A stretch of 54,263 nt of DNA from Oscillospiraceae bacterium. Its GTDB lineage: Bacteria > Bacillota > Clostridia > Oscillospirales > Oscillospiraceae. Below the pieces are notes generated by a model that ran no database searches, had not been told where the DNA came from, and saw only the letters and a list, made by a program, of their open reading frames with translations. The stretch covers positions 1 through 54,263 of the forward strand of contig SVMC01000009.1 of assembly GCA_015067585.1 (NCBI GenBank). Direction: 5' to 3'. A program made the translations under genes and the position numbers. Positions 8,171 to 16,496 of the stretch are shown here, piece after piece (the first letter of the stretch is position 1; each line of letters starts with the position of its first letter).

Positions 8171-8200
8171 GCAAAACGGGACTGCCATCCGGCAGTCCCG
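8171..8200 (-). terminator. Terminator of the cmk/ispH-rpsA operon
   Basis: 10-bp stem CGGGACTGCC (8177-8186) with GGCAGTCCCG (8191-8200), 4-nt loop, TTTTGC on the minus strand. Back to back with the plus-strand terminator, separating convergent genes. Confidence 0.85.
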
Positions 8201-8227
8201 CTGTTTGTTAAGTTAAGTAGAGAGGAA

Positions 8228-10186
8228 TTACTCTTCCACAGCCTCTTCCACGGTCTCTTCTTCCGCACTCAGCAGGGCACGGATGGACAGGGAGATGCGC
8301 TTGTTTTCTGCGTCCACGTCGATAATCTTGGCTTCGACTTCCTGACCTTCAGCCAGTACGTCTTCGGGCTTGCCGATGCGGCGATCAGCGATCTGGGAGA
8401 TGTGGATCAGGCCGTCCACGCCGGGAAGGATCTCAGCGAAGGCGCCGAAGGTCATCAGCTTGACAACCTTGACAGGAGCAACATCGCCAATGGCGAACTT
8501 GCTCATGAACTGGTTCCAGGGGTTCATCTCAGCGGTCTTGTAGCCCAGAGAGATCTTTCTCTTTTCGGGATCGAAGCTGATAACAAAGACTTCGATTTCG
8601 TCGCCAACCTTGACAACCTCTGCGGGGTTCTTAATGCGGTTCCAGGACAGTTCGGAAACATGGACCATGCCGTCCACGCCGCCGATGTCTACGAATGCGC
8701 CATAGGAAGTCAGGGACTTGACAACGCCCTGATACTTCTTGCCAACCTCGATCTCGGACCATACCTTCTCGATGGCCGCACGGCGAGCCTCAGCATTGAC
8801 CGCACGGATGGAGCCGACAACTCTGCGGCGTGCACGGTTTACTTCGGTGATCTTCATCTTAACGGTCTGGCCCTTGAGAGCAGACAGTTCGCCGCCCTTG
8901 GCGATGCCGGACTGGGAGGCCGGGATGAACACACGGATGCCCTTCACGCTGGCAACGACGCCGCCCTTGTTTTCTTCGGTGATGATGCCTTCCACTACAT
9001 CTTTAGCTTCGCAAGCAGCTTCGATCTCGTCCCAAACCTTCAGGCCGTCGAGCTTCTTCTTGGAAAGCTGCACAGTACCCTCTGCGTCATTGACGCGAAC
9101 CACGAATACTTCGATCTCGTCGCCGATCTTCAGAATTTCTTCGGGCTTTACGAAGGGGTCGGTGCTTACTTCGTCAGCCGGGATATAGCCGGCATGCTTG
9201 GTGCCCAGATCGACCTGGACTTCAGTGGAACCGATCGCAACAACAGTGCCAAGGACCTTGTCTCCCGTATTTAAAGTTTTGATGGACTGCTCCAAAAGCA
9301 TTGCAAAGCTTTCCTCTGCCACAGTCTCAACGTTCATCATTTCGCTCATAGTCTTGTTGACCTCCTTTATTATCCACGCGGGAGTCGATGCTCCGGCCGT
9401 GATGCCAATGTTAGCGGATGCGGTAAAATCGTCCTGCTTTAATTCTGATGCATTATCTACCATCAGGACCTGTCCGCAATATTGACGGCATATCATGGCG
9501 AGCCGTCCGGTATTGGCGCTTTTCGCGTCGCCCACGACGATCATTGTGTCGCACTCTTGGGCCAACCGGGATGCTTCTTCCTGCCGTTTTTCTGTCGCTT
9601 CGCATATTGTATCAAATAAAATGTAATTTGTACATATTTTTTTTATGATTTCCGAGCAAGTTTTCCAATTTTTTTTTGTAGAGGTGGTCTGCATCACCAA
9701 AGAAATGGGCAATCCCCTGTTTTTCCCATCACTTTCCAGCCATGAGAGCAGCTCCTGGGCCGTTTCAAACACCAGTGCGTCCCTGCACCAGCCGGCGATG
9801 GCCTCCACCTCGGGATGGGAACGGGAGCCGATGATGATGACCTGGCGGCCTTCTTCCTGGGCTTTGCTGACGATATGGTGGATGCGCTTGACGAAGGGAC
9901 AGGTGGCATCGATGATCTCAACGCCCCGCTGTTCCAGCGCCTCATACACCTCCCGGGAAACCCCGTGGCTGCGGATGATGACAGCCTTATGCTCCGGCAG
10001 CAGCTCATCCAAGCTGCCAATGGCCCGAATGCCAAGCTCCGCAAAATGCGCCACCGCATGGCGGTTATGGATGATGGGGCCAAGGGTGACGACGGACTTC
10101 CCTTCCCTCGCCGCCTGCTCCACCAGCTCCACCGCACGGTTAACGCCGAAGCAGAAGCCTGCGGTTTTCGCAAGTCGGATCTCCAT
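8228..10186 (-). CDS. ispH: Fusion of 4-hydroxy-3-methylbut-2-enyl diphosphate reductase (IspH) and ribosomal protein S1
   Basis: One 652-aa polypeptide joins two functions. Residues 1 to about 285 are IspH, the [4Fe-4S] enzyme making IPP and DMAPP in the last step of the MEP isoprenoid pathway: cluster cysteines C12, C96 and C195, the HPE motif with E126, and GASTPAWIIKEV are present. Residues about 310-645 carry four S1 RNA-binding repeats (GTVVAIGSTEVQVDLGTKHAGYIP; GIITEENKGGVVASVKGIRVFIP; GVVKSLTSYGAFVDIGGVDGMVH; the last ending near 640), followed by an acidic tail. This fusion is known in clostridia. It follows cmk by 5 nt, so the ancient cmk-ispH-rpsA linkage is kept. The frame is continuous with no sign of a frameshift. 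Confidence 0.96.
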   Translation of the reverse strand: MEIRLAKTAGFCFGVNRAVELVEQAAREGKSVVTLGPIIHNRHAVAHFAELGIRAIGSLDELLPEHKAVIIRSHGVSREVYEALEQRGVEIIDATCPFVKRIHHIVSKAQEEGRQVIIIGSRSHPEVEAIAGWCRDALVFETAQELLSWLESDGKNRGLPISLVMQTTSTKKNWKTCSEIIKKICTNYILFDTICEATEKRQEEASRLAQECDTMIVVGDAKSANTGRLAMICRQYCGQVLMVDNASELKQDDFTASANIGITAGASTPAWIIKEVNKTMSEMMNVETVAEESFAMLLEQSIKTLNTGDKVLGTVVAIGSTEVQVDLGTKHAGYIPADEVSTDPFVKPEEILKIGDEIEVFVVRVNDAEGTVQLSKKKLDGLKVWDEIEAACEAKDVVEGIITEENKGGVVASVKGIRVFIPASQSGIAKGGELSALKGQTVKMKITEVNRARRRVVGSIRAVNAEARRAAIEKVWSEIEVGKKYQGVVKSLTSYGAFVDIGGVDGMVHVSELSWNRIKNPAEVVKVGDEIEVFVISFDPEKRKISLGYKTAEMNPWNQFMSKFAIGDVAPVKVVKLMTFGAFAEILPGVDGLIHISQIADRRIGKPEDVLAEGQEVEAKIIDVDAENKRISLSIRALLSAEEETVEEAVEE

Positions 10187-10191
10187 GGCCG

Positions 10192-10866
10192 TTACCCAAG
10201 CTTTGCCCGGATGATGGACAGAATTTCAGATAGTGTCTCATCCGGGGTCTGGTTGGAAGAGTCCACCAGCACCGCATCCTTTGCCTGACGCAAGGGGGCA
10301 ACGGGTCGGTTCATATCCTGCTCGTCCCGCTTCAGGATCTCCTGCAGGATCTTCTTCTCATCCACCTTTTTGCCTGCCTCGGCAAGCTGATCGCAGCGGC
10401 GCTTTGCCCGCACCTCAGGCGTTGCGGTGAGATAGATCTTCACATCTGCATGGGGCAGCACCACAGTGCCAATGTCCCGGCCGTCCATGACGGTATTATA
10501 GCTGCGGGCAATGTCCCGCTGGGTATCCAGAAGGAAGTCCCGGACGATCTTATGGGCGGAGATGGTGGAGGCGATCATGCTCATTTCCGGGGTACGGATC
10601 TCTCCGGAGACATCCGTTCCGTTGAGGATCATGTGCTGTACACCCTGCTCATCGTAAGTGATCTGCAGATTCACATCATCGATCAGGCGGGTGATGCCGT
10701 CGATGTCCTTGGGGCCGATGCCCATGAGGTCCATATGGTAGCCCACGGTACGGTAAATGGCGCCGGTGTCTACATAGACAAAGCCCAGTTCCTCCGCTAA
10801 TCTGCGGGCCATGGTGGATTTGCCCGCACCTGCGGGGCCGTCAAGGGCGATAGAACGGTATTTCAT
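10192..10866 (-). CDS. cmk: Cytidylate kinase
   Basis: Phosphorylates CMP and dCMP with ATP in pyrimidine nucleotide salvage. The 224-aa product has the P-loop GPAGAGKS (10-17), the CMP-binding DTGAIYRTVGYH segment, the VMDGRDIGTVVLPHADVKIYLTA block and the lid RCDQL. Length is normal. Its ATG overlaps the stop codon of the upstream flavoprotein gene by 4 nt, and ispH-rpsA follows 5 nt downstream, so it belongs to the same operon. Confidence 0.97.
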   Translation of the reverse strand: MKYRSIALDGPAGAGKSTMARRLAEELGFVYVDTGAIYRTVGYHMDLMGIGPKDIDGITRLIDDVNLQITYDEQGVQHMILNGTDVSGEIRTPEMSMIASTISAHKIVRDFLLDTQRDIARSYNTVMDGRDIGTVVLPHADVKIYLTATPEVRAKRRCDQLAEAGKKVDEKKILQEILKRDEQDMNRPVAPLRQAKDAVLVDSSNQTPDETLSEILSIIRAKLG

Positions 10867-12113
10867 AAAGGTTTTTCCTTTCCCAGTTTTTTTGCAGCGC
10901 CCCGACCCGCGGCAAAGCCGGTGGCCCAGGCGATCTGGAGGTTAAAACCTCCGGTATAAGCATCGCAATCGATGATCTCGCCCGCCAGATACAGGCCGGG
11001 AGCGCACTTGGACTCCATGGTAGCGGGGTCGATCTCCGCCGTGCGGATACCGCCTGCGGTGATGATTGCCTCTTCCACGGGGCGGGTGCCTTTGATATAA
11101 ATCTCCAGATTCTTGGTCAGCTCGCAAAGCTTGCGGCGCTGGGCCTTGGTGATGGAGTTGACCTTCTGTGCAGGGGGAATGCCGCTCCTTGTGATCATCA
11201 GGGGGATCAGCTTGGCGGGGTAGAGATCGCAAAGGGCATTTTCAAAATTGCGGTTTTTATACTTTTCAAAATCCCGCAGCATTCTGGCATCCAGTGCCGC
11301 CTCATCCAGCGCGGGCTTGAGGTCGATCAGGGCGCGATAGCGCTCGCCCTGCTTCATGTGGGCGGAGGCAGACAGCACCAGCGGACCGGAAAGTCCAAAG
11401 TGGGTGAAGAGCATTTCGCCGAAATCGCTGTAGACCAGCTTGCTCTTCGGCCCTAAAAGCCTCAGCTGCACATTGCGAAGGGACAGGCCCTGGGCCATGG
11501 CGCACCATTTGCCATCCTCCTCCAGAGGAACGAGACTTCCCCGCGGCTCAATGATGGTATGGCCGACACTTGCCGCCATACGGTAGCCATCGCCGGTGGA
11601 ACCGGTGAGAGGATAGCTGCAGCCGCCGGTGGCTAAGATGACAGCATCCGCCTTTTTCTCCTTCGTGCCGGTGATGACACCGCAGCACACACCGTCCCGG
11701 ATCAGCAGATCTGTCACCTCTGCCTGCTCCACCTTCACGCCTGCGCGGCGCATGGCGGTCTTCAGAGTCTGGATGACGCTCTGTGCCTGATCCGATTCCG
11801 GGAACACCCGCTGGCCCCGCTCCGTTTTCAGAGGGCAGCCATTGGATCTAAAAAACTCCATGATCTTCTCCGGCGGGAAGCTCCGCATAGCGGAGAACAG
11901 GAACTTGGGATTGCGGGGAATCTGGCGCAGTACCTCTTCTGCCGTGCAATCGTTGGTCACATTGCAGCGGCCTTTACCTGTGATGCCCAGTTTTTTGCCT
12001 AATTTATCATTCTTTTCCAAAAGGCGCACACGGCAGCCGGACTTTGCCGCCGTAATTGCGGCAAACATACCTGCCGCACCTCCGCCTACGACGATTACAT
12101 TTGCACTTGCCAT
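10863..12113 (-). CDS. HI0933/YhiN-family flavoprotein (NAD(P)/FAD-dependent oxidoreductase, BaiN-like)
   Basis: 416-aa FAD-binding protein. The N-terminal Rossmann motif VVGGGAAGMFAAITAAKSG is followed by LGKKLGITGKGRCNVTN, the signature of the HI0933 (YhiN) family; a second FAD-contact block ends the protein (GGFNLQIAWATGFAAGRGAAKKLG). Members include BaiN of bile-acid 7-dehydroxylating clostridia, but most have no proven substrate, so bile acid reduction must not be assumed here. It starts 1 nt after the murR-type gene and overlaps cmk by 4 nt, a placement seen in many clostridial genomes. Confidence 0.9.
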   Translation of the reverse strand: MASANVIVVGGGAAGMFAAITAAKSGCRVRLLEKNDKLGKKLGITGKGRCNVTNDCTAEEVLRQIPRNPKFLFSAMRSFPPEKIMEFFRSNGCPLKTERGQRVFPESDQAQSVIQTLKTAMRRAGVKVEQAEVTDLLIRDGVCCGVITGTKEKKADAVILATGGCSYPLTGSTGDGYRMAASVGHTIIEPRGSLVPLEEDGKWCAMAQGLSLRNVQLRLLGPKSKLVYSDFGEMLFTHFGLSGPLVLSASAHMKQGERYRALIDLKPALDEAALDARMLRDFEKYKNRNFENALCDLYPAKLIPLMITRSGIPPAQKVNSITKAQRRKLCELTKNLEIYIKGTRPVEEAIITAGGIRTAEIDPATMESKCAPGLYLAGEIIDCDAYTGGFNLQIAWATGFAAGRGAAKKLGKEKPL

Positions 12114-12114
12114 A

Positions 12115-12978
12115 TCAGTTGGTCACCTTTTCATAGACCTCATATTCGTCCCAGATGCGCTCCAGCTTATTGAGGGTGTTGGCCAGTTCCTTTTCCCTGC
12201 GCTGGGCCGTCGCCACCACCAAAGCATTGATCATGCTCAGGGGCGCCACCAGAGAGTCCACCAGAGAAACCATGTCGCTCTTTGCCACCAGTACATGGTG
12301 TGAGCACTGGCCTACCGGAGAATCCTTGGCATCCGTCAGGCCAATGACGGTGGCGCCCATATCACGGCAGAACTGGATACCCTTGATGGTGCTGGAGGAA
12401 TAGCGGGGGAAGGAAATGCCGATCACCACATCCCGGGGACCAACCCGCACGATCTGCTCAAACACACTGCCGGTACCGGATTTCGTCACCAGCCGGACAT
12501 TGTCAAACATATAATTCAGATAGAAGCCAAGGAAATTCGCCAGAGAGGCGGAAGAACGCACGCCTAAGATGTAGATGTTCTCCGCCTTGGTGATGGCTTC
12601 CACCGCAGCATCAAAGGCAGCACGATCCAGCGCTTCATTGGTCATGCGGATCTTGTCGATGTCCGCCTGCAGCACCATGGACACCACATCCTGATCGCCG
12701 ATGCGGTCGTTGGTGACCTCAATGCGCTGAACGGAGGTCAATCGGTTCAAAATCATGGCCTGCAGGGCCTTCTGCATGGAGGGATAACCCACATAGCCCA
12801 GTTCCACCGCAAAGCGAACCACCGTGGACTCGGAAACGCCCACCGTCTTGCCCAGACGGCTGGCGGTCATAAACGCAGCCTTGTCATAAAACTCTAAAAT
12901 GTATTTTGCAATGAGCTTCTGCCCCTTGGAGAAGCTTGACATATTGGTTTGTATTATTGTGAGGATATCGGAATTCAT
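12115..12978 (-). CDS. MurR/RpiR-family transcriptional regulator
   Basis: 287-aa DNA-binding regulator with an N-terminal HTH_6 domain (about 1-77; SFSKGQKLIAKYILEFYDKAAFMTASRLGKTVGVSESTVVRFAVELGY spans the helix-turn-helix) and a C-terminal SIS sugar-phosphate-binding domain (about 110-245; ILGVRSSASLANFLGFYL, DVVIGISFPRYS). I chose ATG 12978 (MNSDILTII) because GGGGAGG lies 6 nt upstream; the longer frame has no such site. It heads the operon with the flavoprotein, cmk and ispH-rpsA. Its ligand and target are not visible; amino-sugar phosphates are usual for the family. Confidence 0.9.
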   Translation of the reverse strand: MNSDILTIIQTNMSSFSKGQKLIAKYILEFYDKAAFMTASRLGKTVGVSESTVVRFAVELGYVGYPSMQKALQAMILNRLTSVQRIEVTNDRIGDQDVVSMVLQADIDKIRMTNEALDRAAFDAAVEAITKAENIYILGVRSSASLANFLGFYLNYMFDNVRLVTKSGTGSVFEQIVRVGPRDVVIGISFPRYSSSTIKGIQFCRDMGATVIGLTDAKDSPVGQCSHHVLVAKSDMVSLVDSLVAPLSMINALVVATAQRREKELANTLNKLERIWDEYEVYEKVTN

Positions 12979-13049
12979 GGCGTTCCTCCCCGTTTTTACT
13001 TTTTTTCGATCTGCCTGCGCTAAACCGGACACAAAAATCTACAGAGTCT

Positions 13050-13078
13050 ATATTAACGGCAAACGCCAAAAAATGCAA
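13050..13078 (-). promoter_or_regulatory. Promoter of the murR-type operon
   Basis: TTGCAT (13073-13078), 17-bp spacer, TAATAT (13050-13055). The -35 element lies inside the rluB terminator hairpin. Confidence 0.55.
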
Positions 13079-13105
13079 GACCCAATATTGGTTCTTGCAT
13101 TTTTT
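13068..13105 (-). terminator. Terminator of the scp-dac-rluB operon
   Basis: 13-bp stem (13068-13080 with 13093-13105) ending in T-runs on both strands; 15 nt after the rluB stop codon. Confidence 0.9.
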
Positions 13106-13120
13106 ATCTGTATTCAGGAA

Positions 13121-13828
13121 TTACAGTCCCATAAGACCCTCGATCTCCTCCGGTGTGAGGGGCCGCCACTTGCCCAGAGGCAGATCTCCCAGACGGACGC
13201 AGCCTTCTCCAATACGCTTGAGGCGGGTGACAGTGAGTTCTGCCTGCCGGCACATACGGCGCACTTGACGGTTCTTGCCCTCATGTATGACGAGCTCTAA
13301 AAGGGCAGTCTCTCCCTTTGCGTTCACCAACCTTACCTGCGGTCGGACAATGCGCTCTCCCTCCAAGGATTCCATCTGAGAAAGCTGCTGCAGCTTCTCC
13401 GGGGAAAAATGGTTTACCCAGGCAAGATAGGTCTTGTTCACCTCATGCCGGGGATGCATCAGCCGGTTGGCGAATTCGCCGTCATTGGTGAACAGCAGAA
13501 GTCCCTCGGAATTGAGGTCCAGCCGTCCTACGGGATAGACCCGCTGGCCGCAGTCCTGCACCAGTTCAAATGCGGTGCTTCTGCCCTTTTCATCGGACAT
13601 GGTGGTGACATAGCCACGGGGCTTATGGAGCATGAGATATAAATGCTCCGGCGGCCTTGCCAGACGCTTGCCATCGATCTCAATGATATCCTCATTCGGG
13701 TCCGCGCTCTCGCCTAATTGGGCCGTATTGCCGTTGACCCGTACCTGTCCGTCACGGATCAGCTCCTCCGCCTTCCTGCGGGACATCAGCCCCCGGGAGG
13801 CTATGATCTTCTGGATGCGTTCTTCCAT
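13121..13828 (-). CDS. rluB: rRNA pseudouridine synthase, RluB/RsuA family
   Basis: Converts a uridine of rRNA, probably 23S, to pseudouridine. The 235-aa protein has an N-terminal S4 RNA-binding domain (about 1-45) and the catalytic domain with YPVGRLDLNSEGLLLFTNDG, where D104 is the catalytic aspartate, and GKNRQVRRMC near the end. The ATG at 13828 follows AGGAGAGA with good spacing, yet it lies inside the upstream carboxypeptidase frame, which runs 77 nt further. Last gene of its operon; RluB versus RsuA specificity is by resemblance only. Confidence 0.92.
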   Translation of the reverse strand: MEERIQKIIASRGLMSRRKAEELIRDGQVRVNGNTAQLGESADPNEDIIEIDGKRLARPPEHLYLMLHKPRGYVTTMSDEKGRSTAFELVQDCGQRVYPVGRLDLNSEGLLLFTNDGEFANRLMHPRHEVNKTYLAWVNHFSPEKLQQLSQMESLEGERIVRPQVRLVNAKGETALLELVIHEGKNRQVRRMCRQAELTVTRLKRIGEGCVRLGDLPLGKWRPLTPEEIEGLMGL

Positions 13829-14870
13829 TGCTCTCTCCTATCTCAGCACCCGTGAGGGGGCATACGGCGATCGATCGTCCATCTGTGAAAAACTCAGCAT
13901 ACCCTTCTCCGCTGCCGCAGTACACCCGCACCGCGTCCACCCGCTCTCCCGGAAGCAGCAGAGCTACCAGATCCTGCGCTGCCACGGCAGGGCAGGAAAC
14001 ATTTCCGCTTAAATCGGTAAATGCCCCAAAAGCCTGCCCTTTTCGGCACAAAATACGGGATTCAAATTGGGAAAACCCTTCATCCAGCAAGGAAGCATGA
14101 TCGTTCCAGTCATCCGGGGCATTGATGGTCACGCAGATGAGCCGTCTTCCCTGCCGCGTGGCACTGGATACTAAAATGCGCCCCGCTTTCTTGGTAAAGC
14201 CGGTCTTGACCCCCTCCGCTCCCTCATAGCGCCAGAGGAGCTTATTGTGGTTGGTCACCACCCGCTCGCCAAAGCGATGCTGCCGGGTGGATACCACCCG
14301 GGCGAAGGTGTCATTCTCCATAGCGGCTGCCGCCAGGCGGGCAAGATCCCGGGCCGTGGAATAGTTTTCCTCCGCATCAAGGCCATGGGGATTGGCAAAG
14401 CGGGTGTCCTGCAGACCAAGCTCCTGCGCCCGCTCATTCATCCGTTGGGCAAAGGCCTCGATGCTGCCGCTGTGGGCAATGGCAAGGCTCGCCGCCGCGT
14501 CATTGCCGGATTGGAGCATCATGCCATAGAGCAAGTCCTCCATAAGGACTCGTTCTCCCGCCTTGAGGTAGACACTGGAGCCTTCGATCCCCGCCGCCTC
14601 CGGCGGGACAGAGATCTCCCTGCTCAAGTCGCACTCCTCGCAGACGAGAAGTCCGGTCATAATTTTTGTGGTACTGGCGATCAGGCAACGCTCATTCGCC
14701 GCCTGCTCATACAGTATCTTCCCCGTTGCCGCGTCCATGACAACGGCGTGCTTCGCGGACAAAGCCGCAGCTTGCCCGCACAGAATCAAGGCTGCAGCAA
14801 GGCTTGCCGCCGCCAAACGAAATATTCTTCTCAAATTCATCACCGCGGTTAGTCTTTGCGGTGATACCAT
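13752..14870 (-). CDS. D-alanyl-D-alanine carboxypeptidase (DacF/PBP5-type, S11 family)
   Basis: Exported penicillin-binding protein that trims the stem peptide of peptidoglycan. A signal peptide (about residues 11-39, ending AAALSA) precedes the catalytic motifs STTK (66-69), SGN (121-123) and KTG (222-224). The PBP5_C-like region after residue 270 is short and no C-terminal membrane anchor is seen. The ATG at 14870 lies 2 nt after the gerW stop codon, suggesting coupling; ATG 14840 is an alternative start. The last 25 codons overlap rluB in another frame, and an out-of-frame TGA at 13843-13845 sits just before the rluB ribosome binding site, so a frameshift near the 3' end is possible. DacF (sporulation) identity fits the gerW neighbour but is not proven. 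Confidence 0.9.
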   Translation of the reverse strand: MVSPQRLTAVMNLRRIFRLAAASLAAALILCGQAAALSAKHAVVMDAATGKILYEQAANERCLIASTTKIMTGLLVCEECDLSREISVPPEAAGIEGSSVYLKAGERVLMEDLLYGMMLQSGNDAAASLAIAHSGSIEAFAQRMNERAQELGLQDTRFANPHGLDAEENYSTARDLARLAAAAMENDTFARVVSTRQHRFGERVVTNHNKLLWRYEGAEGVKTGFTKKAGRILVSSATRQGRRLICVTINAPDDWNDHASLLDEGFSQFESRILCRKGQAFGAFTDLSGNVSCPAVAAQDLVALLLPGERVDAVRVYCGSGEGYAEFFTDGRSIAVCPLTGAEIGESNGRTHPEDHSLPGADVPQEGGGADP

Positions 14871-14872
14871 AA

Positions 14873-15301
14873 TTATTCAGCCGTTAAAGCTTCCTCTTCG
14901 GCTGCTTTCTTTTCCTGGGCAGCCTTCTTTTTGTCGTCAATGATGGCCATGACCTTGTCGATCAGCTCCGGTGCCTGCTCCACAAGGCGATCGAGGGTAC
15001 TGCTGGCCGGGGCCGCGATGGGCATCAGGCGCACACTTTCCCCCTTGCACACCAAAAACGCAATGGGAGTGATGTTGACACCCGCGCCGGTACCGCCACC
15101 AAAGGGCACATCCGCTGCAGGGCCGGACTTGGGCATAAAATCACTGCCGCCGCCGGCAAAGCCGAAGCTCACCTTGGATACGGGAATGATGGTCACGCCC
15201 TCCGGGGTGGTGATGGGATCGCCCACAATGGCGTTGGCCCCGATCATTTCCCGGATCTTGCTCATAGTTCCGCTCATCATGTCAGGAAGAGGATGGTTCA
15301 T
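14873..15301 (-). CDS. ytfJ: GerW-family sporulation protein (YtfJ)
   Basis: 142-aa spore protein needed in Bacillus for germination with some nutrients. Typical family features are GDPITTPEGVTIIPVSKVSFGFAGGG, the Gly-rich FGGGTGAGVNITPIAFLV segment and a charged C-terminal tail. The gene overlaps the DUF2953 gene by 20 nt, the same ytfI-ytfJ pairing as in Bacillus. Presence supports a spore-forming host. Confidence 0.94.
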   Translation of the reverse strand: MNHPLPDMMSGTMSKIREMIGANAIVGDPITTPEGVTIIPVSKVSFGFAGGGSDFMPKSGPAADVPFGGGTGAGVNITPIAFLVCKGESVRLMPIAAPASSTLDRLVEQAPELIDKVMAIIDDKKKAAQEKKAAEEEALTAE

Positions 15302-15917
15302 AACTTTGCACCGCCTTATCTGAAGATTTTTCTTGAGATTTACGCTTTTTCATAGCCAGCAGCAGTTTTAATGCCCGCAGGCCGTATCGAATTGCCATGG
15401 CGACCAGATCGCCAAGGAAAAAAGTTGCTTTCAATTCCGCAAATATGGTCATTTCACCGCTGGTGAAATCACAGGACGCGGAGACATTCTCCTTCTTGAT
15501 GCGAAGGAAGCGTCGAAGCTGGGGCATCAGAGCGCCGATGGCCGCCCATGCCCTGCCATAGTTGATGGCAGCCGCTGCCGGATCACCTGCCCCGCCGAAG
15601 CCTACATGAAGGGTCAGCACATTGACCCGCAGCTTTCGGAAAAAGCAGCCCAGCAGTTCAAATCCCAGCTTCACAAAGGGATAGAAGTCACGGATCAGAC
15701 CACCGATGGGTTGTTTGGGCCGTTCTTTCTTCTCCTTGGGTTTTTTCGCCTTTTCTTTTGGTTTTTTGTCCTTTTTCTTTTTCGGCAGCAGCCGCAGCCG
15801 CACCGGTCCGAGGATCAGCTCGCACAAGGGGCCAAGCCGGTCATAGCGGACATAGGCTCCCACAGGAAGAAATCCCAGAAGCAGCAGCATACCAAGAATG
15901 ATCAGAAGGGCTTTCAT
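15282..15917 (-). CDS. DUF2953 membrane protein (YtfI-like)
   Basis: 211-aa protein with one N-terminal membrane helix (about 2-22), a strongly basic Lys/Pro linker (about 49-72), and the DUF2953 core including the ASCDFTSGEMTIFAEL block near 155. Function unknown; linked to sporulation by its constant partner gerW/ytfJ. The ATG overlaps the scpB stop codon (ATGA), and its 3' end overlaps ytfJ by 20 nt. Confidence 0.87.
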   Translation of the reverse strand: MKALLIILGMLLLLGFLPVGAYVRYDRLGPLCELILGPVRLRLLPKKKKDKKPKEKAKKPKEKKERPKQPIGGLIRDFYPFVKLGFELLGCFFRKLRVNVLTLHVGFGGAGDPAAAAINYGRAWAAIGALMPQLRRFLRIKKENVSASCDFTSGEMTIFAELKATFFLGDLVAMAIRYGLRALKLLLAMKKRKSQEKSSDKAVQSYEPSSS

Positions 15918-16480
15918 AGCTGCATCTCCTGCTGTTCCGCTGCCTGAGGCTCCCCAAGGCTCTCCATCTGGGCACGGTCGATCTCCGGCAGTTCTTCCAA
16001 AGAACGAAGTCCAAAGGTGCGCAGGAAGTCCGGGGTGGTGCGGTAAAGGAAGGGTCTACCCGGCACATTGAGCCGTCCGCATTCCTCGATGAGCTTCTTA
16101 TTCAGAAGCGCACCCACGCAGTAGCTGCTGTCCACCCCACGGATCTGCTCCACAAAGGCTTTGGTGGTGGGCTGATAATAGGCGATCACCGTCAGCGCCT
16201 CCAGCTGAGAGGCGGACAGCTTCGGGGGTTTGCGGGTCTCCAGCGCCGTTGTCACATATTGGGCCTGCTCCGGGCTGGAACACATCTGATAGCTGTCCTC
16301 CAGACGAACCAGACGGATGCCACGGCGGGAAAAGGCATATTCATCGGTCAATGCCTTGGCGGCATTTTCCACATCTTTGTAGTCTGAGGCAGTGGCGATG
16401 GCCATCCGCTGGATGCTCACCGGTTCCCCGGCGGCAAACAGGATGGCTTCTATGGCCCGCTGCAGTTCGGATAATTCCAT
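15914..16480 (-). CDS. scpB: Segregation and condensation protein B (ScpB)
   Basis: Winged-helix subunit of the SMC-ScpA-ScpB condensin that organises the chromosome. The 188-aa product starts MELSELQRAIEAILFAAGEP and contains the hallmark LSASQLEALTVIAYYQP and QIRGVDSSYCVGALL segments. The start at 16480 has AAAGGAG 10 nt upstream; an upstream in-frame ATG lacks such a site. It follows scpA by 16 nt. Confidence 0.96.
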   Translation of the reverse strand: MELSELQRAIEAILFAAGEPVSIQRMAIATASDYKDVENAAKALTDEYAFSRRGIRLVRLEDSYQMCSSPEQAQYVTTALETRKPPKLSASQLEALTVIAYYQPTTKAFVEQIRGVDSSYCVGALLNKKLIEECGRLNVPGRPFLYRTTPDFLRTFGLRSLEELPEIDRAQMESLGEPQAAEQQEMQL

Positions 16481-16496
16481 TCTGGCACTCCTTTGC

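Noticed and set aside
10863-12113. Reading the HI0933-type flavoprotein as a bile acid dehydroxylation enzyme
   Set aside because: No other bai genes are nearby and the gene sits in a housekeeping operon; the family is broad.
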